Origin: Zychaea mexicana
Lineage: Eukaryota; Mucoromycota; Mucoromycetes; Mucorales; Lichtheimiaceae
Reading direction: 5' to 3'
DNA length: 64,000 bases
Assembly (NCBI RefSeq): GCF_025766255.1
Contig: NW_026516738.1
Location: forward strand, 1-64,000
In this document: positions 31,640 through 45,123 of the stretch, one piece after another
How the letters are laid out: every line of letters begins with the position of its first letter
How positions within the stretch are numbered: the first letter of the stretch is position 1
Notes under the pieces: model-generated
What the model was told of the DNA's origin: nothing
What the model saw: only the letters and a program-made list of their open reading frames with translations
Databases searched by the model: none
Translations under genes and position numbers: made by a program

Positions 31640-33303
31640 AACAAAAAAAAAGTCTTTTCTAAAAATGACAATAAAGATGATGAAGAAAATTATGGATGTA
31701 GAGTGAATGTTTTTGATTATAATAATAATGAAACAAGAACTGAAGCTTCCATGGAATTGTTTATTAATTTAATAAATCTGAAAAAGAAAATAATTTTGAA
31801 TTTGATGCATTAAACGATGCAGCTATATATAAATTGAAAACAAGAGGTACTGATGTTAATAAAAGTAATAGAGAAAGATGGAGATTAAGAGTAAAAAAAT
31901 GTTATGAAATATATAATAAATATATTAATAAATTAAATAAATTAAAATTAATAGATTTTAATATTTCTGATTTAAATAAATTGAGAAATGAAGAAAAATG
32001 GAATAAATGGTTACAATATTTAGATGAAAAAATAAATAGTATTAATAATAATGTCATTTTTAAAAAAGACATAAAAAAAAATAATAATAAAGAAGAAAAA
32101 TTTTATACTCTACCTAATTCGATGAAAAAAACTACAAAAACATTTGAACCAATAAAACAAAATCCTTTAGAAAAAAAATCTTTTGAAGAATTGGTTAATG
32201 TATTAAATAATAAAGTTTACAATGAGATAAATAAAAAAGAAAATGGATAAAATTGAATTTTGGTTATCTTAAAAAATAAAATCATGGCAGACTTAAATAG
32301 AATAAGATACGATCCTAATTTTAGACATTTTAAACATATATCTTATCATGAAAATGATGATATTCACAATATGTCAAAAAGATTATCATTGAGCTTATCT
32401 AGAAGGTTAAATATACCTGACTACACTTACCCCAAGTTTGTCTACTCTGAATAGGTTGATCCTGGACATTTAGCGTTCATTGGTAATTGTATAATAAATT
32501 TACTTAACTTGGTAGATTAAAAATTAATAATATTAATTGTAGTTTTAAACAAATAGAAGATTATACAGATGATGATCTTATTAAAAATGATATTTATTTA
32601 AGTTTATTAGAAAAAAATGGAGAATTAGAACAAAAAATTGATGATCATCAATGTAGAGACTCAGAAATATATTGTAATTTATATAATAATAATAAGGAAT
32701 TAAACTATAAATATGATAATTTATTAAAAGATAAAAAACAATTAGAAAATGATTTTTTTTCATTAGATGAAAGAAATAAAAAGTTGATAGATGAAAAGAA
32801 TTTTTATAAAGAAGAAGCATTAAATTTTAGATCTTATTCTCATAATTTTTTTAAGGTTAAATCTGAGCTCGAAGAAAAAAATAATGAATTAATAATATTA
32901 AAATCAGAAATTGAAAATAAAGAAAAAGATGTTAAAAAAATTAATATAGTAGATACAAATGAATATAAAGAAATATTAAGTAAAAATGTTTAATTACAAC
33001 AATAAATAAAAATTTTTTCTATAAAAATTAATGATTTGGAGAAGGAAAATATGGAAAAAGATAGTGAACAACAAGAAATATATGATAATATAACAAAAGA
33101 TGTTCATATAGAATATAAGGAAAAAATAGAAAATTTAGAAGATGTTATTTCTAATATTAAAATTGATAATAAAAATTTGATAGATGATTTTAAAAAAATT
33201 AATAATTTATTGAAAGAACAAATAGAAGAGATAAAAAGTAAAAATGATAATATTTTGAGGGAAAAAGAAGAAGAAATGAAAAAATTAAAATATGAAAATA
33301 AAG
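31640..33303 (+). pseudogene. AT-rich coiled-coil coding island, broken frames
   Basis: About 1.66 kb of clearly coding-like but extremely A+T-rich DNA; codons are mostly AAA, AAT, GAA, TTA, ATA. Blocks in order: about 31655-31790 (GCRVNVFDYNNNETRTEAS), 31834-32250 (138 codons, basic, Asn-rich), 32260-32454 (NRIRYDPNFRHFKHISYHEN), about 32535-32993 and 33036-33303 (long Glu/Lys/Asn/Leu coiled coil). They are separated by single frameshifts or stops (near 31775, 32250, 32457, 32994), so one long gene has decayed. The right edge is abrupt: composition jumps at 33303 into AAGCCCGGG. TGG is used for Trp and no clear TGA-Trp is seen. Origin could be a virus, a linear plasmid or another AT-rich genome; family unknown. 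Confidence 0.5.
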
Positions 33304-34274
33304 CCCGGGTAAAAGCTTTTTCTTACTGAGCACCTGCCACCGCAATTGCTGCTATTATTTCCTTTTATTCTTACCAGCTTTGCAACATCGTCGAGAATAT
33401 GTACTAGTAATTTCTGGAGATAGAGACAGGAGCAACGGATCCCCAAAAGCCTGGCTCAATAGCATCAAGTTATGCCTCGGAAAAAACTGATGACAAGTTG
33501 TTAACGTCTAAATCTAGGATTAAGGATTGCGAAGGCTACAGAGATGTCAGAACACATGTATGTTTTTATAGCCCATTACCAGGCAGCCCCAACCATTGGT
33601 AGTCGATCTTTACCAGATGCTTTTCCAGGATTCAATTGATCAATAACGATGAATATGCTTCAGTTTATTTATATACGCTTCGTCATAGTGTGCTTTGTTT
33701 TGGGAGAAAGAGCGAGAAGAGCGAGAGAGAGAAGCTTCGGTCGGGATGAAGATGATTGAGCCAATAACGATGCGAGTTTACGATTAGCCCAGTCAGAATT
33801 TTGATTTATTAGTCGGCGGTACTTTGTTCTGTCCCCTGTGTGTGAGGGAGCAGACTCTGCTCATAGTTCGCCTTAATTGCCGATATCAACAAATCAATCG
33901 TCCTCTCAAAGAAAAAACTCAAAATCTCGTCTTTAAAACGAATGGAACAGCAGGGAATAATATATTTTCCCAACAACCAAGTTGGATACCTCGTCTAATA
34001 ATATGGTGACGGAGACGCGGTCGTGAATTCGCCCCTGCCTATCCACGCAAACTATTTTCGCTCGATTTATGGAACATTGTCCACGGCTTACGACGCTCAG
34101 GATATTATGCAAGGTAGTCATGTGGTTCGCATTGTCAAAGGAACCAACAGCAGCAACAGCAGCAACAGCGCAGACGATAGAATCATCATCATCCTATACT
34201 GTACTACTCACGACCAGCTTCAAACACTTGAGATGGCTTCGCTAAATAATCCACCCGTCATCGTCATCCCATTC
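33304..34274. other. Intergenic, AT-rich island to third arm fragment
   Basis: Host-like composition. A GA-rich tract lies at 33706-33736. A plus-strand frame at 34023-34313 (LPIHANYFRSIYGTLSTAYD, then an AAC/AGC repeat) has protein-like content but no recognised family and runs into the repeat that follows. No firm gene. Confidence 0.3.
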
Positions 34275-34433
34275 TATAAAGCAAAAGAAAACCTGATATA
34301 TGTGTCATTATAAGATACTAACTGCGTATAATTCTTTTACTAACATTTACTTCTTATGCTTGAAAAAATGCCAAAATGTACTTCGCCATATATCATGTAA
34401 GTACTAGAGTCTCTCATTCTTTCCACATGAACC
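34275..34433 (+). repeat. Third, partial copy of the palindrome arm
   Basis: Matches 7565-7730 (left arm) and the inverse of 13440-13570: AAAGCAAAAGAAAACCTGAT, then GTGTCATTATAAGATAC, and later ATCATGTAAGTACTAGA. It is clearly more diverged than the two arms are from each other, so it is an older, truncated member of the same dispersed repeat. Confidence 0.8.
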
Positions 34434-35459
34434 ACTGTAAATAATGACATAAAGCTTTACAACGACAGATATATTTTGATGCAAACGTTCAGAAGAAAGA
34501 GACAACCAGTACATATTTCTGTAATAGTAGATAAAATAGTTTACTATAAGTAGTCAGTTGTGCTATGCTACGCCGTACCATCAAGTTTTTTGATCTAATG
34601 CAAACAGACAATTGTATATAAACATTGTGCTCGATATCATAAAAACTCGAAACATGTATGATACTGCGGATATACTTAAGTTTTTTGCTTCTCTTGATTA
34701 CACGATATACAGTATGGTCATTGCGATCGCCATGATCATATCGTGTGTCCTTATACAGTATGATAAATAGCTTTAAGTTGCTTTTTTCATTTGTCTGTTT
34801 TATTAAATGCATTCTTGCTGTAAAGATTATTCCTGTCGTTCAATACATGATACTGTATGGTTTTCATATCCAGTAAATTATTCTTTTCATTATCATCGTC
34901 ACCGTTCTGTATTCTATAAGTAATTGATCGATAATATCGAATTCGTCGTTTGTTGAAGATCACATTTTTAATGCATTATTAGTGTAAAGCAAAGGAACGT
35001 ATGTGATAGCAGAACTGCACCTGCTTGAAAACGGTATGTACATACTGTAGTGCATATGCTCCATTTGAGGTTGCTCATCACTTTTCGCCAATTTTACCAA
35101 CACCTGCTGCTCATTGCGGTATCTTTTGAGGCAACTTAAATACTCATTCTGTATTATTACTAGCCCAATAGGCCTACACACAGCCGGGTGCTCAAAAGGA
35201 TGATTATACGTCTACGTATATATAAAAACTACTGCGAGTACGGTAGCGGAAACGTCCCAGTAAGGAAGGCCGGGTAGATGTTATGCTTATTCAAGGTCAA
35301 ACGCCAAGCTGGTGCAGATGGCTAGAGTTCGAATTTTTCTTCAATGATCAATATTTACAGTACAGAACAAGAGGATACAACCGTTTTTTTTCTTCTGCTC
35401 ATAAGATATTTACAAGACCGGTAATGGTCTCCTTTATATATACCACACGGTGTGTACTT
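34434..35459. other. Intergenic, GPN2 3' side
   Basis: About 1 kb of AT-rich DNA with no recognised gene, RNA or repeat. Confidence 0.35.
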
Positions 35460-36809
35460 TCACATATTATCATCCACATCCGGCTCTTCCATCCATCGTT
35501 CTTGAATGTCCCGCACATCTTCATGATATCCAGATTTCATGGCTGACAGCATGATAGATCCGTTTCCTTCTGTTAAACCACCAAACACAAATCCGCCTGC
35601 CTTGTCAATCACCTGCTGTAGTTTGGTCATCGAATCCTTGTCTTCCACGCACAGCGTGTAAAAGCCAACCAACGAAAAGTCTTCGATGAGATCAACTAGT
35701 GCGGCATTGAGCTTTTTGAACTTTGATCCAAACGCGTCCTCGTTCAAAGAATCAAGAAGATACGAAAGGTCCATCACATCAGTATAGAAATCCAAGTTGA
35801 ATCCTACATGAGAAATTAGTTTAGTTAAACCGAATCACATATATTTTTCTACTATTCGCTCGCTTGTACGTACGCAGTTTGCCATAGGATTCAATTAAAT
35901 CAATTTTTGAGAGAACATTGACGTGTGGTAACTCGAGTTGGATCATGGTCTTGAGTGACAGTAACAAAACCGAAATGTACTTGGCTGGATCGGTACAATA
36001 ATGTGCATCCACTAAATGCACAGCAACAAGCTGCATATGTAAACGTTGAGTATAAGCTCTGCATATGTACTTGAACAGAGTAACACGCTTTCATCCCTCC
36101 CTTTTTTACTATACACACCCGATAATTCAGTTTTTCCAACTTGTCTAGAATCTTTTTAACCGCGTTGTGATGCGTAAATAGTTCAACCTGGCCAGGAAAG
36201 TCAAACAAGATATAATGATCTTAACAGAATATTTTAAGAAAAATGTAAGTTTGGCAATCATGGTCTCTCTAAAGCAACAACACAAGACACAACAACTGCG
36301 AATTACCACTCCCGCGTGTAAAGTAAGTATGTATTACCTTGAAGGCTCTCAAGTTTTTCGGTAAGCCAATCGAGATTTTCTAATAGGTACTCTAGACAAA
36401 ACATGATACCGCCATTAGGACCTAAGCTTAATTCGCGCATGGTGTCGTCCAACGTAATCAAATCGGCAATGTTGACTTGACAAGGATAAGGTATAGTGTC
36501 ATTTGCTGGATCGAGATTCACGATTGCAACTTTTCTGTTGAGCATAGCAAAAAGTAAAATTACGATCAAGTCAAAGTAATACGGGTTTGATTTGCTGAAT
36601 TACCTGCCGATCGCTGTCAAGTATTGGTAAGCACCCCAACAATATGTTGTTTTGCCAGATCCCGGTGGACCTACAATAATCTTGTATACACGATCTCGTC
36701 AGATTCAATGGACGTTTTGCTTTACACGTAATCTCTTAAAACTGTGCGTGCTTGAATTGAGTGCTCTACAAGTAAGGATCATAGTATATGTTACCTGGCC
36801 AAAAGGCAT
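35460..36809 (-). CDS. GPN2: GPN-loop GTPase 2
   Basis: Six exons on the minus strand: 36809-36795, 36680-36604, 36534-36338, 36219-36119, 36030-35874, 35803-35460; 891 nt, 296 residues, slightly short of the usual 300-310. Every junction is GT-AG and in frame. Exon 1 is five codons (MPFGQ). Walker [12 protein letters not shown] is at residues 9-19; VNLDPAND follows; the family-defining GPN loop is in [15 protein letters not shown]3 is [12 protein letters not shown]; the SKIDL block serves as NKxD-like G4. The C-terminus ends EEPDVDDNM before TGA. GPN proteins work as dimers in the cytoplasm in assembly and nuclear import of RNA polymerases II and III. It is divergent to the MET17-type gene, 557 bp apart. 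Appears intact. Confidence 0.95.
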
Positions 36810-39249
<2,440 letters not shown>

Positions 39250-39591
39250 AATAAGAGAATGACCTTGGTTCTGTAAATAGTGTTACAAATATAAGAGGGA
39301 AACGCTCTATATAGTTCTTTGAAAGAAGAATTAGAGTAAAAAAGGATTTATTTTTGACACAAATCAACATTATACACTTCTCACTCCGTCGTATCTGTTC
39401 TGTTTGTAATGGAAATCACGTAGTATAGAGTACTCCTAACATGTTATAATGCAACAAAAAAGTCATGTTCGTCGCCTTTGGTTTTTTTTATCTTTCTTTT
39501 TTATCCAGAGCAGGAATCTGCACGGCGACGTCTTCTTGACGATGCAATGCGCCTATTAATACAGTAGTTAAGTATCAAACTGTTGGTAATT

Positions 39592-39631
39592 TCCTATGAT
39601 AGACTACTTCTCACTGCACAATGATCTTGCT
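39592..39631 (-). repeat. 40-bp inverse copy of the ncRNA last intron/exon junction
   Basis: On the minus strand reads TCATTGTGCAG then TGAGAAGTAGTCTATCATAGG, matching 29814-29848 with one or two differences. In the first locus this segment spans the last acceptor of the multi-intron transcript. Likely a dispersed element end or a duplicated piece of that gene. Confidence 0.7.
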
Positions 39632-39687
39632 TTTATTTTTTGAAAACAGACAATAAGCATCTAATGCCAAAACACTGATGTAACCTC

Positions 39688-39774
39688 GCTCCACAGGGTG
39701 GTTTGGGGAAGCCTGCCCCCCAACCTGGGGTCAAGACGCGTTTCCGTTGAATGACGTGGAGCGAAGCGAGGAAG
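39688..39774. repeat. GC-rich hairpin
   Basis: CCTCGCTCCAC (39688-39698) faces GTGGAGCGAAGCGAGG (39759-39774), with an inner GGTTTGGGG / CCCCCCAACC stem. Could be the core of a small repeat element; no function assigned. Confidence 0.45.
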
Positions 39775-40366
39775 GACCGCTAGTACAAATTTAATTTGTG
39801 AATATTACCAAGGGGACTTTACAAGATCACTTTTAATGGTGGCGCTATCATAGTTCAACAAGACAAACACTGTGGTGTAGCTTATCATCAGCGATAAAAG
39901 ATGCCATTACAGAAAGCGAAGTATTATCATTGTTTAAGTTACCGTAGTAATTTTGGCCCTTTCTACTGTATAAAGAGACTCTTCGCCTACGTAGTATCAT
40001 AATGATCTTATCATATGCTCATTTTGTATGTAGTCGATTTTGCTTCCATGACAACCGTCAAAATAATTTGCTGATTTACTGGAATTTCCAAAGAGCTTAC
40101 ATGATAAGTAGTAGCAATTACTACCCTAAACTTAAATATATATTCAACCAAAGGAATGGGTGGATCATATTTTGGCAATATCATTTTGTGTTTAGTGCGG
40201 GTCCGGACTCAGGTCCACAGCATGGCGGGGACCCAATCTTGATATCCAGGAAAAAAAAAAGAATTTTCGAAGCTTCGCCACTTTTCTTTTGTCAGGCACA
40301 TCTGTCAGATTCCGTTTCCTTCATCTCATTTCCATTCCTCAATAAATCGTTCACTATCTTAACAAC

Positions 40367-43300
40367 ATGAGCAGAGGTCGTGGTAGCACTGTTACTCCCG
40401 CTAGGAGAAGCACCGCCCGTTTGGCTAATCGCCCGGGCCGTGTGGTGGCGAGTAATGGTGCCTCACCACGTCCTCTTTCTCTCCCTGTCCCTCCCCCTCT
40501 ACCACAGTATACTTCTTTCATGAGCTCGCAAATGGAGTATCAAGCAGCTGCTGAATCTGCTGCTCGAGCTACATACGAACAAGCACGAGGAAGCCGTCCG
40601 CAGAATACAGTTAGATCGTATTCTCCCAGGCAGGAAGAATTTCTCGAGTGGTGCCGAAGACGCTGTCCAAATGATCACACTAACCAGTTGATCGACGACA
40701 GAAAGCTTCATCTTTTTCTTGTGGAAGAGGTTAGCCACATATCTGTTCGCAATCTATATATGTACGCATGTCTTACAATTGTGTTCTTTTTAGGTCGTCT
40801 TCAGAGAGAAGCGTAAACCTGGAAGAAAGAGAAAAGAGCCAGAGAATTCTGTGCTGTCGCCCGCCTCGTCACCCGCTCCTGCCATGCGTACCACCACCAC
40901 CACCATGCCATCATCCTCGCCTGCTGCTGTTGTTCTCTCGCCCGCCACCGCCATCATGCCATCATCCTCGTCTGCTGCTGTTCTCTCGCCCGCCACCGCC
41001 GTCATGCCATCATCCTCGTCTGCTGCTGTTCTCTCGCCCGCCACCGCCGTCATGCCATCATCCTCGTCTGCTGCTGTTCTCTCGCCCGCCACCGCCGTCA
41101 TGCCATCATCCTCGTCTGCTGCTGTTCTCTCGCCCGCCACCGCCGTCATGCCATCATCCTCGTCTGCTGCTGTTCTCTCGCCCGCCACCGCCGTCATGCC
41201 ATCATCGTCGTCTGCTGCTGTTCTCTCGCCCGTCACCACCATCTTGCCATCATCGTCGTCGTCATCATCTGCTGCTCTACCTGTACGCGATGCTCCGGGT
41301 TATACCGTTGAGCAACCTGTTGCGCCTGATGCCCCCGCCCCCAAAGTCAAGCTTGCTACCGTTAAACAATACATTACTTCCATTGTCGATCTCCATTTTG
41401 AACAAGCCGAAACAGATCCTTGCTTCAATCGTCCGCATCCGCGTGGCCCGCTTGTTCATGCACTGGTTGATCATTTGAAACGTGTGGAAAAGGAGCTTAG
41501 TCGACAAAACTACGAAGACAGAGGCATGCGTACGACAGCAGATGGTTATTCGACATCAGCTGAGATGGAGCGTATTGTAGATCATTTTCTGGCCACCAAC
41601 AAGCAACAAGGACTGCGAAACTGCACTGCTTTTCTTCTGCAACACTATGGACTTCTACGGGGCGAAAGCGTTCGTATGATGGAACTTGCCGATCTACAAA
41701 CGTTACTTCTTGAGCGCGAGGGTGTCACTGAATGTCATGCGTTGGTGATGGTGCTTAAGCAAGGAAAAACAAACCAAGAGGGCCGTGTGGAGTTTGCTGC
41801 TGCGATGCGTAACGCCAATGTTGTTATCTGTCCTTTGATGATGCTTTCCTTTTATCTCTTTCATCGGTGGCACGTTGCTGGTGAGGCATTCCCTTGTTTC
41901 CAAAGCAATCGAGATTGGTTCGACATCAAGCTCATCAGAGGCAGAGATCGCAACACGCAGTCCATTACGTATGATCGTCATCGCGAGTGTATTTTAGAAG
42001 CATTCAAGTCAGTCGGCATTCACAGTAAAGCGGTCACTCACGCTATGAGGGGTTCGTCAGCACGCATGGCAGAGATATCTGGAACGAGCGAAGAGTCTAT
42101 CCGGCGATTAGGTCGTTGGAATAATTCTGCTTTATCGACCAGTTATCTAACCAATTTGCCTCGTGATATCTTGCGGACCATGGCAGGATTCACTAGAGAG
42201 GCTGGCCAATTCTACTTACCTCGTGCTGCTGTTACACCACCCCTTGAGCTTTGCAAGAAGGTTTTTCCTGAAGTCGATCGGTGGCGGGCGTTGCTGGATG
42301 CCAAACAAGTGGAGGACTCGTGCGCGGCTGATTCGTTTTTGCGTCTTCTTGTGCAGTTGCGTGTTGTATTTTTGCAAGATTCGGTTTTGATGAAAAAGCG
42401 CTGTCCAGGTCATCATTTGTGGCAAGATCCTTTGTTCCGTGATCCTTTGTATCTTGAATTTGAACGGTATGTGCTGGTGGACTACAGTCTTTCGTTTATA
42501 TACTAATTATCCTTTTAAAATAGTAACTTGAATCATGCACTTGAAAACAACGAAGAGCCCACTGATCTGTTACTTCAACGTGCCGTGCCGATCATTGAAA
42601 ATAGACTTGCCATCTTGCAACAACAAATACAACAACAAATCGCTGCTCAGCAACAAGACACCAATCGCATCGTACAATCTTTCTCTAACGCCATACCCAC
42701 TCTGGAAGCACTTGCGCAGCTTGCACCAAACATGAGTCGTATAGGAGATATTGTACAGCATTGGGACCGCATCGCCAGCGGACAAGTGTCCTTGAGCGTC
42801 ACGCTCAACTTGGCAGGTCAGCAGCAGCAACAACAACAAGATCAGCAACAACAACAGCAGCAGGAAGGTTGGGGCTCGGTTTCGCTCCCGTCCTCGTCCT
42901 CCTCCCTCCCATCCACCATGACAGCAACTGTGGCACTGCCATCAGCAGCACCAGCGCCATCATCATCTTCGTCGTCGTCGTCAGCAGCACCAGCACCAAC
43001 ATCGTCATCATCATCGTCAGCAGCATCAGCACCAACTCATCACCATCATCATCGCCCCCAACAACAACAGCCCATATATCCATCCATGAACCGCACAAAC
43101 GTCCAAACAATCCCACAATTATGGACTGAATGGTTTGACGGTTGGAATGGCGGCATGTCTGTGATTAGAATGGAAGAAGTGTACAAAACTGCATGGCGAA
43201 AAAGTGATTCAGACGGCAAATGGTTTCGTAGAAGACGAGCGATTATTCGGAAAGTTCAAGATTATATCGAAAGAAAAGGAATGCAAGAAAGAGTACCAGA

Positions 43301-43394
43301 AGCGTTGGACACTATACATAGACACTATCTCGCTGTCGGCATTACCTCATTAGATTCACTATCGAAAGACTTATGTTTTTTTGATACACTTTAA
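40367..43394 (+). CDS. Crypton tyrosine recombinase with GCR1_C DNA-binding domain
   Basis: Three exons: 40367-40729, 40794-42466, 42524-43394; 2907 nt, 968 residues, no internal stops. Low-complexity N-terminus, then RSYSPRQEEFLEWC; exon 2 opens VVFREKRKPGRKRK. A 16-residue tandem repeat (SPATAVMPSSSSAAVL) spans 40905-41235. The tyrosine recombinase core shows HYGLLRGESVRM (Arg, about residue 408), THAMRGSSARMAE (HxxR, about 536) and LGRWNNSALSTSYLTNLP (nucleophile Tyr, about 570). After Gln- and Ser-rich stretches the C-terminus is LWTEWFDGWNGG..WFRRRRAIIRKV, a GCR1_C domain. YR plus GCR1_C defines fungal Cryptons, which move by site-specific recombination through a circle. Coding looks intact; element ends not found. 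Confidence 0.88.
40905..41240 (+). repeat. 48-bp in-frame tandem repeat in the Crypton gene
   Basis: About seven units of 48 bp (ATGCCATCATCCTCGTCTGC, then TGCTGTTCTCTCGCCCGCC, then ACCGCCGTC), each encoding 16 residues. Five central units are essentially identical, which suggests recent expansion or homogenisation. It produces a long spurious antisense open frame as a by-product. Confidence 0.92.
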
Positions 43395-45123
43395 ACTTTT
43401 TGTATATTCATTTCACCATCTTGTTCTTTTTTTCACTCGCTAGCTTTCCCTTTGACACGCTTTTTTTTTCAACTTTCTAACATTGGCCTTGCTTAGCCAT
43501 ATTTTTTTTATTGTATTACTTTCATGTTGTGGTCTGTTGGCCATGATGGTTTTTGCCTCGCTTTTTTTTTTCTTTTTAACTTTTGCTTGTTTCGTGGCCT
43601 TGTTTGGCCCTTTTTTTTTTTCAAAGAATATATAACTTTTGTTTCATGGGCTCACGAGGCCTGTCCTAAAAATGATTGTCAATGGTTTTGAATAGGGAAT
43701 GCTTATTATAGTACGTTTTCTGAAGCATGATGAAATGCATTTGATAAATTAGTTGCACTTGATGCAGAGCTTAAGATGTAGGAATTAGATTATATATATA
43801 CACGCAGTACTGGATATGGCTCTAATTTTAGTAATTTAATAATGGACACTCGAGACGACTGTGTATACCACGAACGATACATGGTTAGCAGCATGGCGAT
43901 AATGTATTACTGGGAACAGAAATATGTTGTTTAAATGAAGGCGATGTAGATTAGTTTTTCTCTCCAAAAATGTTCGTACTGCTGCAGATGTTGCGCTGGT
44001 TTTTCGCACCTTCCGCTGTCAAAATGCATTGTGAATACATAAATCTTGAGCAGTTATCAAGGAAGGATAGTCATTAGAACTGCTTATAGTTAGTTCATCG
44101 GTCGATAGCGGTTACAAAGTGGTTTTATAATCGTTGCAATGGCAGCAATAAGTTGCTGTTATTCATCAGTCAGGCAAAGAAAGGAACAAGATATGACATG
44201 TTCCTACACAACACTAACTATCTCTACCTAGTGTCTGTTACATGTTCAAAGTACAGGAAAGGAGAGAAAACATTGTTAATATCTCAAGCATAGATAGAAT
44301 AGCGTATACCGTCCAATCCACTGAGTCAATGTGCCATCTATACCAATGCTTTTTGAAAGCTATCAACAAGGTACCTGACGAGACAGAAGAAAGATAGGGT
44401 TAGTCTGAAGTGTAGACACTGATGTTGGATCTACGTGTATGTTAGAGTGTAATAGTTTTGCTAACACCATGGCATCCATATCACTGTCATCTAACATTGA
44501 AAGTATTGGAGAGATCACTAAAATGTAGGCTCTTTGAGTGGTACAGTTGCTGTATGTAGCTAGCATGATACAAATTACACGACCTAGAGCAGCTCATTCA
44601 TTAAGAACAGCACGATTTAAAAAACTTATTCTGCAATCTCGGATGACATTAACCTTTCCTTGAATACATGGAATCAATGCCCGGTTCATTTAAAGCATTT
44701 TGAAGGTTTTCTGTAATTATTCTAAAGATACCAAGCTCTTCTTTTATTAATAACAAGCAGGTCCACGGCTCTACTTATAAAAACGGTCCCCAACAATTGA
44801 TATTCGCAGATATCATTCGGTATAACCAATGATATCGCTGGATATCACTGTGGTCCTGCTATCGGGATTTCAAAAAATGGTGGACCCAGGTGGACTTTGG
44901 TGGACCTCAAGATTTTATACTTAAGTTTGCCATGATTGACGAATTTGGATGTTGCGCAGCATCCTACTTTTCTGTCTCGTTAATGGGTCGGCATTGAATT
45001 AGAGGCGCAGTAATAGTTGGAGAACCACCTGAGCGGCGCAGTAGAACTTTGGCAATAGCTTTATATGTAGCCGTTTAGCAGTCGCGCACTCCCTATTGAT
45101 ACTTTGTACCTTCTTTGTAAAAT
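43395..45123. other. Intergenic, Crypton 3' flank
   Basis: About 1.7 kb with several poly(T) tracts at 43461-43625 and no recognised gene. The words GGTGGACCCAGGTGGAC at 44879-44896 and GGTCCACAGCATGGCGGGGACC at 40213-40236 vaguely mirror each other and could mark Crypton ends, but I could not confirm this. Confidence 0.3.

Larger units (their letters stand above)
39250..40366. other. Intergenic, MET17-like to Crypton
   Basis: Holds the MET17 3' end and probably the left end of the Crypton. Two structured pieces are visible. A 40-bp segment at 39592-39631 is the near-perfect inverse of 29806-29848. A GC-rich hairpin lies at 39688-39774. A CAATAAAT-like box at 40340 precedes the Crypton start. 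No gene seen. Confidence 0.4.

Noticed and set aside
31640..33303. AT-rich island as DNA of a Mollicutes-type endobacterium
   Set aside because: Trp codons seen are TGG and no clear TGA-Trp was found, and no bacterial gene was recognised. Kept as origin unknown.
35283..35340. tRNA-like stretch with AGTTCGAAT
   Set aside because: No acceptor or anticodon stem could be formed around the T-loop-like word.
40790..41242. 150-codon antisense open frame of GERTAADEDDGM-type repeats
   Set aside because: Mirror of the 48-bp in-frame repeat of the Crypton gene; the repeat length is a multiple of three, so it stays open on both strands.
42805..43116. Antisense frame over the Gln/Ser-rich part of the Crypton exon 3
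   Set aside because: Low-complexity shadow of the real exon; no protein-like content of its own.
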